This document shows, in pieces, positions 18,304 through 27,033 of a DNA stretch of 64,000 nt. Source of the DNA: Amycolatopsis acidicola. Lineage in GTDB: Bacteria > Actinomycetota > Actinomycetes > Mycobacteriales > Pseudonocardiaceae. Each line of letters begins with the position of its first letter. Within the stretch, counting starts at the first letter, position 1. The position numbers and the translations under genes are program-made. The notes beneath the pieces were generated by a model. The model was not told where the DNA came from, did no database searches, and was given only the letters and a program-made list of their open reading frames with translations. The stretch covers positions 93,984-157,983 of the forward strand of contig NZ_VMNW02000009.1 in the NCBI RefSeq assembly GCF_007713735.2, in the 5' to 3' direction.

Positions 18304-18319
18304 AAGCCGTATACTCTTT
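18304..18319. promoter_or_regulatory. Candidate operator upstream of mce operon
   Basis: GTATACTCTTT at 18309-18319 matches the right-hand ten or eleven bases of the AAAGAGTRTACTCTTT motif exactly. It lies about 200 bp before yrbEB. Confidence 0.5.
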
Positions 18320-18345
18320 TCCCGCTCGTCCGTCCACATGGGGCG

Positions 18346-18375
18346 TTGACCACACCTCCCCCGGATGCTAAGCAT
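18346..18375 (+). promoter_or_regulatory. Possible promoter overlapping an ATGCTAAGCAT palindrome
   Basis: TTGACC at 18346-18351 and TAAGCA at 18369-18374 are 17 bp apart, a plausible but imperfect -35/-10 pair for the mce operon. The -10 lies inside the palindrome ATGCTAAGCAT (18365-18375), whose core TGCTNAGCA recurs twice before the molybdenum hydroxylase genes. Confidence 0.35.
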
Positions 18376-18454
18376 TAGTACAGCACGAAGCGCGCCACCC
18401 CACCTCCACCACCGCGATTCCTTGTGCGCCAACGGCGACCGGAAAGAGGCGACG

Positions 18455-18541
18455 ATGCCTGAGCGACCGGCGATGCCCCCTTCCCCCGTCCTGCCGGGCC
18501 CCCGCCCCGGCGCGAGAGGGCCGCGCCCGTGGCGGCGGTGA
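18455..18541 (+). CDS. Possible 28-residue leader peptide before yrbEB
   Basis: An ATG at 18455 with AAAGAGG five bases upstream opens a 28-codon frame rich in Pro and Arg. Its TGA at 18539-18541 overlaps a GTG in the yrbEB frame as GTGA. Such an arrangement would couple its translation to yrbEB. The composition is unremarkable for GC-rich DNA, so it may be chance. Confidence 0.3.
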   Translation: MPERPAMPPSPVLPGPRPGARGPRPWRR

Positions 18542-19371
18542 GCCCCGGCCGGGCGCGCCGCGTCCTTTCCGTACTGGGGTCGGTCCTGGACACGATCGGC
18601 TACCAGGTCGTCTTCTACGGCAGCGCCTACGGCTGGTTCCTCCGCGCGATCCGGCGCTACCGCTCGGAAATCCTGCGCCAGCTCGCCTCGGTGAGCTTCG
18701 GCCGCGGCGCGCTCGCGATGATCGGCGGCACCGCGATGATCGTGGCGTTCCTGACCGGCACCACCGGCGTCGAGCTCGCCATCCAGGGGTACGCCCAGCT
18801 CACCAACATCGGCATCGACGCACTCCTCGGCTTCGTCTCCGCCTACGTCAACACCCGCATCGCCGCGCCGCTCGTCGCCGGGATCGCGCTGGTCGCCACC
18901 GTCGGCGCGGGGTTCACCGCCGAGCTGGGCGCCATGCGCATCAACGAGGAGATCGACGCGCTCGAGGTGATGGCGATCCCCTCGATCCCCTACCTCGTCA
19001 CCACCCGCGTGATCGCCGGGCTGATCGCGGTGACCCCGCTCTACGCCATCTCGCTCGTCATGTCCTACACGCTCACCCAGGCCACCACGACTCTCCTCTA
19101 TGGACAGTCACCCGGCACCTACTCGCACTACTTCGACACGTTCCTGGTGCCGAGCGACGTGGTCAGCTCGTTCCTCGTCGTGCTCGTGATGGCGCTGGTG
19201 ATCATTTCAGTGCACTGTTACTACGGGTTCACCGCGACCGGCGGTCCCGCGGGCGTCGGCAACGCGGTCGGCCGCGCCGTCCGCCTTTCCCTGGTGGGCG
19301 TGATGTTCGTGGCGCTGGGCATGAGCCTCATCCTGTACGGCAACTCCGACACCCTGCACATTTCGAGGTGA
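18529..19371 (+). CDS. yrbEB: Mce transporter permease YrbEB
   Basis: The 280-residue MlaE-type permease has about six membrane segments and carries motifs I associate with the B copy of actinobacterial YrbE pairs: IGGTAMIVAFL, GFVSAYVNTR, ELGAMRINEEIDALEVM, a SGTYxHYF-like segment and HCYYGFTATGGPAGVG. It forms the membrane channel of the Mce lipid importer and contacts the MceG-type ATPase, which is not in this window. GTG 18529 has GAGAGGG eight bases upstream; GTG 18538, overlapping the small upstream frame, is the alternative. Oddly, the partner yrbEA is not next to it but eight genes downstream at 27030. Confidence 0.9.
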   Translation: MAAVSPGRARRVLSVLGSVLDTIGYQVVFYGSAYGWFLRAIRRYRSEILRQLASVSFGRGALAMIGGTAMIVAFLTGTTGVELAIQGYAQLTNIGIDALLGFVSAYVNTRIAAPLVAGIALVATVGAGFTAELGAMRINEEIDALEVMAIPSIPYLVTTRVIAGLIAVTPLYAISLVMSYTLTQATTTLLYGQSPGTYSHYFDTFLVPSDVVSSFLVVLVMALVIISVHCYYGFTATGGPAGVGNAVGRAVRLSLVGVMFVALGMSLILYGNSDTLHISR

Positions 19372-19375
19372 CCGC

Positions 19376-20557
19376 GTGAATCCCCAGGCGCGGCCGCTCC
19401 GCTACAAGCTGTTCGGGCTACTCGGCGTGTGCGTGCTCGGCCTCGCGATTTTCCTGGTGTACGCCAGCTACAACGAGACCTTCGTCCCCGTCGTGCGGGC
19501 CGAAGTGATCGCCGACCGCAGCGGACTGCTGCTCGACGACAAGGCCGACGTGACCCTGCACGGGATGACGATCGGCGAGGCCCGGAGCGTCGATCTCGTG
19601 GAGGGACAGGCGCGCATCGAGATCGCGATCGACAGCGAATACGCCGACGCCGTGCCGCACAACGTGACGGCCCGGATCATCGCGCCCACGGTCTTCGGCG
19701 CGAAGTACATCGACCTCGTACCGCCGTCCGCGCCGAGCGCCGAAGCGATCACGGCAGGCGAAACGATCCGGGCGGAGAGCGTGTCCACCGAGACCGACTC
19801 GATGTTCGACAGCCTGATGAACCTGCTGACCACCGTGCAGCCGGCCAAACTGGACGCCACGCTCGGCGCGATCGCGACCGCACTGCAAGGGAAAGGCGCC
19901 GAACTGGGCCGGTTCGTCACGAACCTCAACACCTACCTCACCCGGTTCAACCCGACCCTGCCCGCGCTCGACCAGGACCTCAAGGCACTGCCCGGCGTCA
20001 CGAACACCTACGCCGACGTCGCGCCGGACATCCTCAAGATCGCGGGCAACACCACCACGCTGAGCCAGACCGTCCAGGACAAGGAACCCGGGCTGAGTGC
20101 GCTCCTGCTGAGCCTCGGCCGCGTCTCCGACGACGGCCGCTCGCTGCTGGCCGACCAGGGGCAGCAGCTGGTGAACCTGCTCGACACGATGCGCCCGACC
20201 ACCCAGCTGCTCGCGTACTTCTCCCCCGAGTTCCCGTGCACCTTCTCCACCATCAACAACCTGCGCAAAGCCAGCGCGCAGGCCGTCGGCGGCCAGTACA
20301 ACGGGATCCACGGCATCATCACGTTCATGCCCGGCCAGCCGGGCTACCAGAAGGGCATCGACGACCCGAAGACGGTGACCGGCGGCGGCCCGAAGTGCTA
20401 TCCCACGCTGCAGGCGTACGGGCAGCACTACGAGTTCCCCGACGGCACCACGACGCCCGATTTCTACCGCCAGACAACACAAGTCGTGGATCCGCTCGAC
20501 CTCGCGCGCGAGATGCTGGGCCCCGGGATCGTGCCCTTCGTGGGGACCGGCCGATGA
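19376..20557 (+). CDS. mceA: Mce family protein MceA
   Basis: The 393-residue protein has an N-terminal membrane anchor (residues about 12-32), one MCE/MlaD domain (about 40-125; ADVTLHGMTIGEARSV) and a long helical region ending in a Cys-containing C-terminal part. It is the first of six Mce subunits thought to assemble as a hexameric tube carrying lipids across the periplasm-like space. GTG 19376 follows the yrbEB stop by 4 bp. Its position right after yrbEB and its N-terminal features fit MceA. Confidence 0.87.
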   Translation: MNPQARPLRYKLFGLLGVCVLGLAIFLVYASYNETFVPVVRAEVIADRSGLLLDDKADVTLHGMTIGEARSVDLVEGQARIEIAIDSEYADAVPHNVTARIIAPTVFGAKYIDLVPPSAPSAEAITAGETIRAESVSTETDSMFDSLMNLLTTVQPAKLDATLGAIATALQGKGAELGRFVTNLNTYLTRFNPTLPALDQDLKALPGVTNTYADVAPDILKIAGNTTTLSQTVQDKEPGLSALLLSLGRVSDDGRSLLADQGQQLVNLLDTMRPTTQLLAYFSPEFPCTFSTINNLRKASAQAVGGQYNGIHGIITFMPGQPGYQKGIDDPKTVTGGGPKCYPTLQAYGQHYEFPDGTTTPDFYRQTTQVVDPLDLAREMLGPGIVPFVGTGR

Positions 20558-21561
20558 AGCGCGCCGGGCTGCTGGTCAAGGTCCTCGCCTTCGTCACCGC
20601 GACGGTGGTGATGACGGGCGCGCTGGTGGTGGTGTTCGGCGGGTTCCGCTTCGAGGCGACCAACACCTACGAAGCCGTGTTCGACGACATCTCCGGGATG
20701 AAGACCGCGAGCGAGGTGCGCGCCGCCGGGGTGGACGTGGGCCGGGTCGAATCCACCGACCGCCTGCCGGACAACACGATCCTGGTCACCTTCTCCGTCG
20801 GCACGAAGATCCCGCTCACCACCGGCAGCACCGCGGTGATCCGCTACAAGAACCTGGTCGGCGACCGCTACCTGCAGCTCGGTCCCGGCCCGGGCGCGCC
20901 GCTCCCCGCCGGCGGGAAGATCCCCAAGACGCAGACGCGGCCCGCGCTCGACCTCGACGCGCTGTACAACGGGTTCACCCCGCTTTTCCAGGGCCTGCAA
21001 CCGGATCAGGTCAACCGGCTGTCCAGCTCGCTGATCGCCGTCCTGCAGGGACAGGGCAGCGCGGTCGATTCCCTGCTGTCCGATCTCGGCTCGGTCACCA
21101 CCACGCTCGCGGACCGCCGCACGCTGATCAGCGGCGTGGTGGACCAGCTGAACACGGTGCTGGAAACGCTGGTGCAGCGGGCCCCGGAGCTCGACGACAC
21201 GATCGTCAACCTGCAGACCCTCGTCAGCGGGCTGGCACAGGACCGCGAACAGCTCGGCGGCGACCTGGCCGGGATCGACGACCTCACCACGACCGTCGGC
21301 GACCTCCTCGCCAGGGAACGCCCGGGCCTGCAGGGAAACGTGGCGCAGCTGAGCCGGTTCTCCCAGGTGATCACCAGCGATCAGGCCGCGCTGGACAACC
21401 TGATCCGGCGGCTGCCCGGGTACTACGTCTCGCTCGGGCGGATCGGCGCGAACCAGAGCGCCTTCCAGTTCTACGTCTGCGGCGTGCAGCTGCGGCTCAC
21501 GACCCCGGCCGGGAAGATCACCACTCCGTTCATCAACAGCGGGAACGTGCAGCGATGCTGA
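20554..21561 (+). CDS. mceB: Mce family protein MceB
   Basis: The 335-residue protein has one N-terminal transmembrane anchor, an MCE domain (VFDDISGMKTASEVRAAGVDVGRV; YKNLVGDRYLQL) and a helical domain. The C terminus keeps paired Cys residues (FYVCGVQLRL, QRC). The YKNLVGDRYLxL segment is typical of MceB. ATG overlaps the mceA stop (ATGA), and its own end overlaps mceC by 7 bp. Confidence 0.87.
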   Translation: MKRAGLLVKVLAFVTATVVMTGALVVVFGGFRFEATNTYEAVFDDISGMKTASEVRAAGVDVGRVESTDRLPDNTILVTFSVGTKIPLTTGSTAVIRYKNLVGDRYLQLGPGPGAPLPAGGKIPKTQTRPALDLDALYNGFTPLFQGLQPDQVNRLSSSLIAVLQGQGSAVDSLLSDLGSVTTTLADRRTLISGVVDQLNTVLETLVQRAPELDDTIVNLQTLVSGLAQDREQLGGDLAGIDDLTTTVGDLLARERPGLQGNVAQLSRFSQVITSDQAALDNLIRRLPGYYVSLGRIGANQSAFQFYVCGVQLRLTTPAGKITTPFINSGNVQRC

Positions 21562-22562
21562 TCATGAAGAAGAGGTTCCGCGAGCTGGACCCGCGCAAGG
21601 TCGGGGTGGCAGGCCTGCTGCTCGTGGTCGTGCTCCTCGTGCTGGCGCTGACGTCCGGCACCATCTACCGCTCGCTCACGAGCGCGTCCTATTCGGCCGT
21701 GTTCACCGAGGCGGCCGGGCTCGCGTCGGGCGCGGAGGTCCGCATCGGCGGCCTGGCGGTCGGCGAAGTGGACAGCGTGGAGCTGGAGGGCGGCCACGTG
21801 CGGGTCAAGTTTTCCGTGCAGGGACCGGGAAATCTCGGCGAGCAGACCGGCGCGGCGATCAAGACCGCCACCCCGCTCGGCGTGAAGTTCCTCGCCGTGC
21901 TGCCGTCCGGCACCGGGCAGCTCGCGTCGGGCGCCGAAATCCCGTTGAGCCGCACCAGTTCCCCGTACGACCTCGCCGGGGTCCTCGGCCAGCTCACCCA
22001 GCGCACGCAACAGCTCGACACCGGGAAGCTCGCCACGGCACTGGACACGGTCGCGACGACGCTGCGCGACACCCCGCAGGATCTGCGGAACGCGCTCGAC
22101 GGCGTGAACCGGCTCGCGGGGACAGTGTCCGAAGAGGACCAGGGACTGCGGGATCTGCTGAGCCGCGCGAACACCGTGACCGGGGTGCTCGCGCAGCGCA
22201 ACCGCGAGCTGTCCCAGCTGTTCGACGACGGGAACCTGCTGCTGGGCGAGCTCAACCAGCGCAAGGACGTGATCGCGCAGGTGCTGAGCAGCACCACCAC
22301 GATGCTCGACCAGCTGAGCGGGCTGGTGCACGACAACCAGCAGCAGCTGCGGCCCGCGCTGGACCAGCTCCGCGGCGTCGTCGACCTGCTGAACTCCGAC
22401 AACCAGCTGTTCGGGTCCGTGTTGCAGGGGCTGAACATCTACGCCGGCTCGCTGGGCGAGTCGGTCGGCGGCGGGCCCTGGTTCTACGGGTTCATCCCGG
22501 ACCTGCCGCCGACGAACATCGTGCCGCTGCTCCCGGACGTGCTGAAAGCGGTGGGACCGTGA
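21555..22562 (+). CDS. mceC: Mce family protein MceC
   Basis: The 335-residue protein has a membrane anchor at about residues 16-38 followed by an MCE domain (FTEAAGLASGAEVRIGGLAVGEV) and a long coiled helical section with repeated Gln/Leu heptads. ATG 21555 is used; an in-frame ATG at 21564 is possible. It occupies the third Mce position in the canonical A-F order. Confidence 0.85.
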   Translation: MLIMKKRFRELDPRKVGVAGLLLVVVLLVLALTSGTIYRSLTSASYSAVFTEAAGLASGAEVRIGGLAVGEVDSVELEGGHVRVKFSVQGPGNLGEQTGAAIKTATPLGVKFLAVLPSGTGQLASGAEIPLSRTSSPYDLAGVLGQLTQRTQQLDTGKLATALDTVATTLRDTPQDLRNALDGVNRLAGTVSEEDQGLRDLLSRANTVTGVLAQRNRELSQLFDDGNLLLGELNQRKDVIAQVLSSTTTMLDQLSGLVHDNQQQLRPALDQLRGVVDLLNSDNQLFGSVLQGLNIYAGSLGESVGGGPWFYGFIPDLPPTNIVPLLPDVLKAVGP

Positions 22563-23695
22563 GGAAACTGGTGAGCTACCCGGTCCTGGTGATCGCGGTG
22601 ATCCTGACGCTGGCCGCCGCGACCGCCGCGACGCTGCTGACCGTGAAGCCGGCCGAAAAGACCGTCACCGCCTACTTTTCCGAAACGCCGGGGCTCTACG
22701 CCGGTGACCCGGTGCGGATTCTCGGCGTGGACGTCGGCAAGATCGATTCGATCACCCCGCGGCAGGACGGGGTGAAGGTGACCCTGCACTACGACTCCAA
22801 GCTGCAGGTGCCCGCCGACGCGACCGCCGCCGTCGTCTCCCCCACGCTCGTCAGCAGCCGCTTCGTGCAGCTCACGCCCGTCTACACCGGCGGGCCCGCG
22901 CTGCCCGCCGACGCGACGATTCCCTTGTCCCGCACGGTGACCCCGGTCGAATGGGACAGCACCGTGCAGCAGATGACGCGGCTGGCCACCCAGCTCGGCC
23001 CGCAGCCGGGCCAGGTCACGGGCGCGCTGGGCCGCGTGGTCGACTCGGCGCAGGCGAACCTCGCCGGTCAGGGCGACCAGGTACACGACACGATCGCCAG
23101 CGCGTCGGCCGCGATGAGCACGCTCGCCGCGGGCGGCCAGGATCTCTTCGGCACCGTGCGCAACGTGCAGTCGATGGTGACCAGCCTGGCCCAGAACGAC
23201 GCGGCGGTGCAGGCGTTCAGCCAGCAGCTGGCGAACGTCTCCTCGGTGCTGGCGGACAACCGCGACCAGCTGGCCACCGTGCTGCGCACGCTCGACCAGG
23301 TGGCCGGGCTCGTGCGGACCTTCGTGCAGGACAACCAGAACGCGCTCAGCGGCGATGTCGACGGGCTCGCCGGGATCGCCCGGCAGATCGCCGGGAACCG
23401 GCAGGCGCTGGCCGACTTCCTGCAGCGCGCCCCGCTCGGCGTCTCGAACTTCGCCAACTCCTACGACCCGACCGGCAGCCTGATGGCCGGCGCCTTCGCC
23501 ATCACCAACTTCGGCGACCCCGCGACGTTCATCTGCTCGCTGATCTTCGCCGCGGGCGGGCACAACGACAACACCAACGCCACCTGCGAAGCCGCGATCG
23601 CGCCGTTCGTGCAGGTGCTGAAGATGAACAACGTCCCGCTCGTGGTCGACCCGCTGCAGACGTCGCCCCGGACCGACGGGGGTGGCGGACGATGA
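22559..23695 (+). CDS. mceD: Mce family protein MceD
   Basis: The 378-residue protein has an N-terminal anchor (SYPVLVIAVILTLAAATAA), an MCE domain (FSETPGLYAGDPVRILGVDVGKI, with SSRFVQLTPVYTGGP) and a C-terminal domain with Cys residues in TFICSLIF and NATCEAA. The LYxGDxVRILGVxVG motif is characteristic of MceD. It starts at GTG with a GTGA overlap to mceC. Confidence 0.87.
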   Translation: MRKLVSYPVLVIAVILTLAAATAATLLTVKPAEKTVTAYFSETPGLYAGDPVRILGVDVGKIDSITPRQDGVKVTLHYDSKLQVPADATAAVVSPTLVSSRFVQLTPVYTGGPALPADATIPLSRTVTPVEWDSTVQQMTRLATQLGPQPGQVTGALGRVVDSAQANLAGQGDQVHDTIASASAAMSTLAAGGQDLFGTVRNVQSMVTSLAQNDAAVQAFSQQLANVSSVLADNRDQLATVLRTLDQVAGLVRTFVQDNQNALSGDVDGLAGIARQIAGNRQALADFLQRAPLGVSNFANSYDPTGSLMAGAFAITNFGDPATFICSLIFAAGGHNDNTNATCEAAIAPFVQVLKMNNVPLVVDPLQTSPRTDGGGGR

Positions 23696-24906
23696 AGCGG
23701 ACCGCGCGCCTGGTCGCCGCCGTCCTCACCGCGGCGCTGCTGCTGACGGGCTGCGACGGCGGCGTGCTCAACTCGCTCCCGCTGCCCTTCCGCGCGGGCA
23801 CCGGCGACGACAGCTACCAGATCACCGTGCACCTGGCGGATCTGGGCAACCTGGTGCCCAACGCGGAGGTGAAGGTCGGCGACATCACCGTCGGCACGGT
23901 CACCGGGGTCGATTTCGACAACTGGACCGCGAAGCTCACCGTGAGCCTCGGCACCTCGGTCATCCTGCCCGCGAACGCCGAAGCCAGGGTGGCGCAGAAA
24001 AGCCTGCTGGGCGCGGAATACCTCGAACTTTCCCCGCCACGGCAAGGGCAGCCCGTCGGCACGCTGCGCGCCGGGGACGACATCCCGCTCAACCGCACCG
24101 GCCAGTACCCGGAGACCGAACAGCTGCTGGCCGCGCTGTCCGCGTTGCTGAACCAGGGCGGGCTTTCGCAGCTGCAGACGATCACCGCCGAGCTGAACGA
24201 CGCGCTCGGCGGGCACGAGGGCGACGCGAGGGATCTGCTGCACAACGTCGATTCGCTGGTGTCCGAACTCAACGCCCGCAAGGGAGACATCGTCACCGCG
24301 CTGCAGAACCTGGACCGGCTCACCGCCACGCTGAGCCGGCAGACCCAGGTGATCGACAACGCACTGCGCACGATCCCGCCGGGGCTGGCCGCGCTCGAAC
24401 GGCAGCGGGCGAGCCTCGTCCAGACGCTGAACTCGGTGTCCGCGTTCGGTGACGTCGCGACGAGGGTGATCAACCAGAGCAGTGCCGACCTGCACGCGAA
24501 TCTCCAGTCGCTGCAACCGGTCCTGGGCGAACTGGCCGACTCGGGCAAGGACCTCACCGAGTCGATGGGGATCCTGCCCACCTTCCCGTTCGCTTCCAAC
24601 ACGTCGTTCCCGGCGGTGGTCAACGGCGACTACGGCAACCTCTACATCACCATCGACCTGGACGCGAAAACGTTGAGCGACAACCTGTTGCGCGGGTTCA
24701 CCCTCGCCGGGGTGCCGCTGCTCGGCGGCTCGTCGCTGGCCGGCGCGCTCGTCCAGTCGAACCCGCTGACCGCGGGCCTGGCGCAGGTGATCCCGCTGCC
24801 GCTCGGGCAGCCCGGCCCCGTTCCGGCGGCGCCGACGCCCGCTCCCCGGCCGGATGGCGGGCTGCTCGGCGGGCTGCTCGACGTCCTCGTGCCCGGAGGT
24901 CACTGA
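23692..24906 (+). CDS. mceE: Mce family lipoprotein MceE
   Basis: The 404-residue protein starts with a lipoprotein signal whose lipobox is LLTGC (Cys near residue 20); the lipidated member of an mce operon is MceE. The MCE domain includes LADLGNLVPNAEVKVGDITVG and AQKSLLGAEYLELSPP. The C terminus is Pro/Gly-rich. ATG overlaps the mceD stop (ATGA) and its TGA shares one base with the mceF start. Confidence 0.9.
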   Translation: MKRTARLVAAVLTAALLLTGCDGGVLNSLPLPFRAGTGDDSYQITVHLADLGNLVPNAEVKVGDITVGTVTGVDFDNWTAKLTVSLGTSVILPANAEARVAQKSLLGAEYLELSPPRQGQPVGTLRAGDDIPLNRTGQYPETEQLLAALSALLNQGGLSQLQTITAELNDALGGHEGDARDLLHNVDSLVSELNARKGDIVTALQNLDRLTATLSRQTQVIDNALRTIPPGLAALERQRASLVQTLNSVSAFGDVATRVINQSSADLHANLQSLQPVLGELADSGKDLTESMGILPTFPFASNTSFPAVVNGDYGNLYITIDLDAKTLSDNLLRGFTLAGVPLLGGSSLAGALVQSNPLTAGLAQVIPLPLGQPGPVPAAPTPAPRPDGGLLGGLLDVLVPGGH

Positions 24907-26429
24907 TGCTCGGCAGGATGGTGCGCGGCCAGCTGATCGCCTTCGTCATCGTGACCGTGCTCGGCGTGGCTTTCGTGTGCGTGCGGTACGTCCAGGTCCC
25001 CCGGATGCTCGGCATCGGCACGTACTCCGTGACCCTCGACCTGCCCCGCACCGGGAGCCTGTACGAGAACGCGCTGGTCACTCTGCGCGGGGTGGAGATC
25101 GGCAAGGTGGACCGCCTGGACCTGAGCCGGACCGGGGTGCGCGTGGTGCTGGGCATCGACGACGGCATCACGGTACCCGGGAACGCGGCCGTGTCCATCC
25201 GCAGCACCTCGGCGATCGGCGAGCAGTACGTGAACTTCGAGCCCGGCGCCACGGCCGCGCCGGCGTTGCGGGACGGGCAGGTGATCCCGGCCGATCAGGT
25301 GAGTTTCCCCGCGCCGGCCGGGGACATGCTGTCCTCGGTGACCCAGCTCGCTTCGACGCTCCCACTGGACAAGCTGAACGGGACCGTCGACGAGCTGTAC
25401 CACGCTTTCGACGGCACCGGCCCGTACCTCCAGCAGTTCCTGAGCTCGGCCGCGCAACTGCAGCAGCTGGCGGACGCCAACCTCGATCCCACGGTCAAGC
25501 TCGTCCGGGACCTGGTGCCCGTTCTCGCGACACAGCACGAGATCGGTCCACAGGTGCGCGGGTTCACCGGGGATCTGGCGGCCGTGACGGACACGCTGCG
25601 CTCCTCGGACTCCGACATCCGGGGCGCTATCGACAAGACCGGGCCGATGGCCGACGCGCTCGACTCGCTGCTCAACCAGATCCGGCCCACGCTGCCGCAG
25701 CTGCTCACCGACCTGTCCTCGACCGGTCAGGTGCTGCGCGCGTATCTGCCCAACCTCAACCACGTGCTCGTGGTGTTCCCGGCCGCCGCGTCCAATCTGA
25801 CCAGTACGACCGGCTGGGGCATCCAGGACTCCGGCCGCAACCCGCCGCCCTATTCGGCGATGGGGTTCAAGCTGACCTTCAACCAGCCGCCGCCGTGCAC
25901 CACCGGCTACGACCCGGACCGCATCGCGCCGACGGACCTGTCCAACTCGCGCCCGCCGCCGACCGACGCCTACTGCAAGGAACCGAAGAGCTCGGACATC
26001 GAGGTCCGCGGCTTCCGCAACGCGCCCTGCCCGGAGGGCAGTCCGGCGGGCACTGGCAGCACGGGCGCGACGGCGGCGCAGTGCGGGTGGAACTTCCAGA
26101 GCCCGGCCGACGCCAAGGCCGCCACCGACGCCGCGGTGCGGCACATGCTCGAGGTGGCCGCGCGGAATCCGAAGACACGCGCGGAAAACGAGGCGTTCAT
26201 CGGCAAGGACGATTTCACCACCGAGGATCCGGCGCCCGAGCCCGGGGCGGTCAACGGGGCGGGCAACACCTCGCACGAGGGACCGAACGGGCTGTTCGCC
26301 ACCGACGGCAAGACCTATCTCAACGGGGCCGCGCTGCCGTTGCCCGAGGTCGGCCTGGCCGATGGCAGCCCCGTGTCCGGGGCGGCGCAGTTCCTGCTCG
26401 CCCCGCTGCTGACGCCGACCGGATCGTGA
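24906..26429 (+). CDS. mceF: Mce family protein MceF
   Basis: The 507-residue protein is the longest of the six, as usual for MceF. It has an N-terminal anchor (LIAFVIVTVLGVAFVCV), an MCE domain (YENALVTLRGVEIGKV; SAIGEQYVNFEP), a helical middle part and a long C-terminal extension with several Cys and Pro-rich stretches. It closes the uninterrupted mceA-F block. Confidence 0.88.
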   Translation: MLGRMVRGQLIAFVIVTVLGVAFVCVRYVQVPRMLGIGTYSVTLDLPRTGSLYENALVTLRGVEIGKVDRLDLSRTGVRVVLGIDDGITVPGNAAVSIRSTSAIGEQYVNFEPGATAAPALRDGQVIPADQVSFPAPAGDMLSSVTQLASTLPLDKLNGTVDELYHAFDGTGPYLQQFLSSAAQLQQLADANLDPTVKLVRDLVPVLATQHEIGPQVRGFTGDLAAVTDTLRSSDSDIRGAIDKTGPMADALDSLLNQIRPTLPQLLTDLSSTGQVLRAYLPNLNHVLVVFPAAASNLTSTTGWGIQDSGRNPPPYSAMGFKLTFNQPPPCTTGYDPDRIAPTDLSNSRPPPTDAYCKEPKSSDIEVRGFRNAPCPEGSPAGTGSTGATAAQCGWNFQSPADAKAATDAAVRHMLEVAARNPKTRAENEAFIGKDDFTTEDPAPEPGAVNGAGNTSHEGPNGLFATDGKTYLNGAALPLPEVGLADGSPVSGAAQFLLAPLLTPTGS

Positions 26430-26442
26430 GGAGGAGAGCCGA

Positions 26443-27033
26443 GTGACCGTCGAAGAAACCACGCTCGACGACGAACCCGGGGTGGCGAAAAAGAAGGAGC
26501 GCCCGGACTCGTGGCGGCCTTCGCCCCGGCCCCGCAAGTGGAGCGTGCGCCACGGCCGCGGTCTGGTGTGGACGTTCCTGGTGTCGGTCGTGCTCATCGT
26601 GGCGCTGGCCGCCGCGGGCGGTGTGCTGTGGTACGTCCGCGCGCAGCACGACCACCAGCAGCGCGACGCCGCGATCACGGTGGCGGCGCGGGAAGAGGTG
26701 CTCGCGTTGCTGAGCCTCGACCCCGCCACCGTGCAGGCTTCGCTGGACCGCGTGCTGCGCGGCGCGACGGGCGGGTGGCGGCAGGAGTTCGCGCGGAACG
26801 CCGACCAGTTCACCCAGGTCGTCCACAATGGACAGGTCAGGGCGCAGGCCACGATCGGCGCGTCGGCGATCCAGAACGCCGCCGACGACCGCGCCACGGT
26901 GCTCGTCTCGGCGAACGCGGTGATCGCGAACTCCGATTCGCCACAAGGGTATCCGGCGGTCTACCGGGTGCTGATGAGCCTGGAGAACTCCGGCGGTTCG
27001 TGGCTCGTCTCCGATCTGCAGTTCGTCGCGTGA
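26443..27033 (+). CDS. Mce-associated membrane protein (Mas)
   Basis: The 196-residue protein has a charged cytoplasmic N terminus, one membrane helix (about residues 42-66) and an extracytoplasmic domain of the NTF2-like fold typical of Mce-associated proteins. Members are thought to stabilise or contact the Mce complex. GTG 26443 has AGGAGAG upstream. It sits between mceF and yrbEA, and its stop overlaps the yrbEA start. Confidence 0.78.
   Translation: MTVEETTLDDEPGVAKKKERPDSWRPSPRPRKWSVRHGRGLVWTFLVSVVLIVALAAAGGVLWYVRAQHDHQQRDAAITVAAREEVLALLSLDPATVQASLDRVLRGATGGWRQEFARNADQFTQVVHNGQVRAQATIGASAIQNAADDRATVLVSANAVIANSDSPQGYPAVYRVLMSLENSGGSWLVSDLQFVA

Noticed and set aside
22951..24906. Long alternative frame across mceD and mceE
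   Set aside because: It is an out-of-frame extension reaching the real mceE frame; the lipoprotein signal at 23692 fixes the true start.
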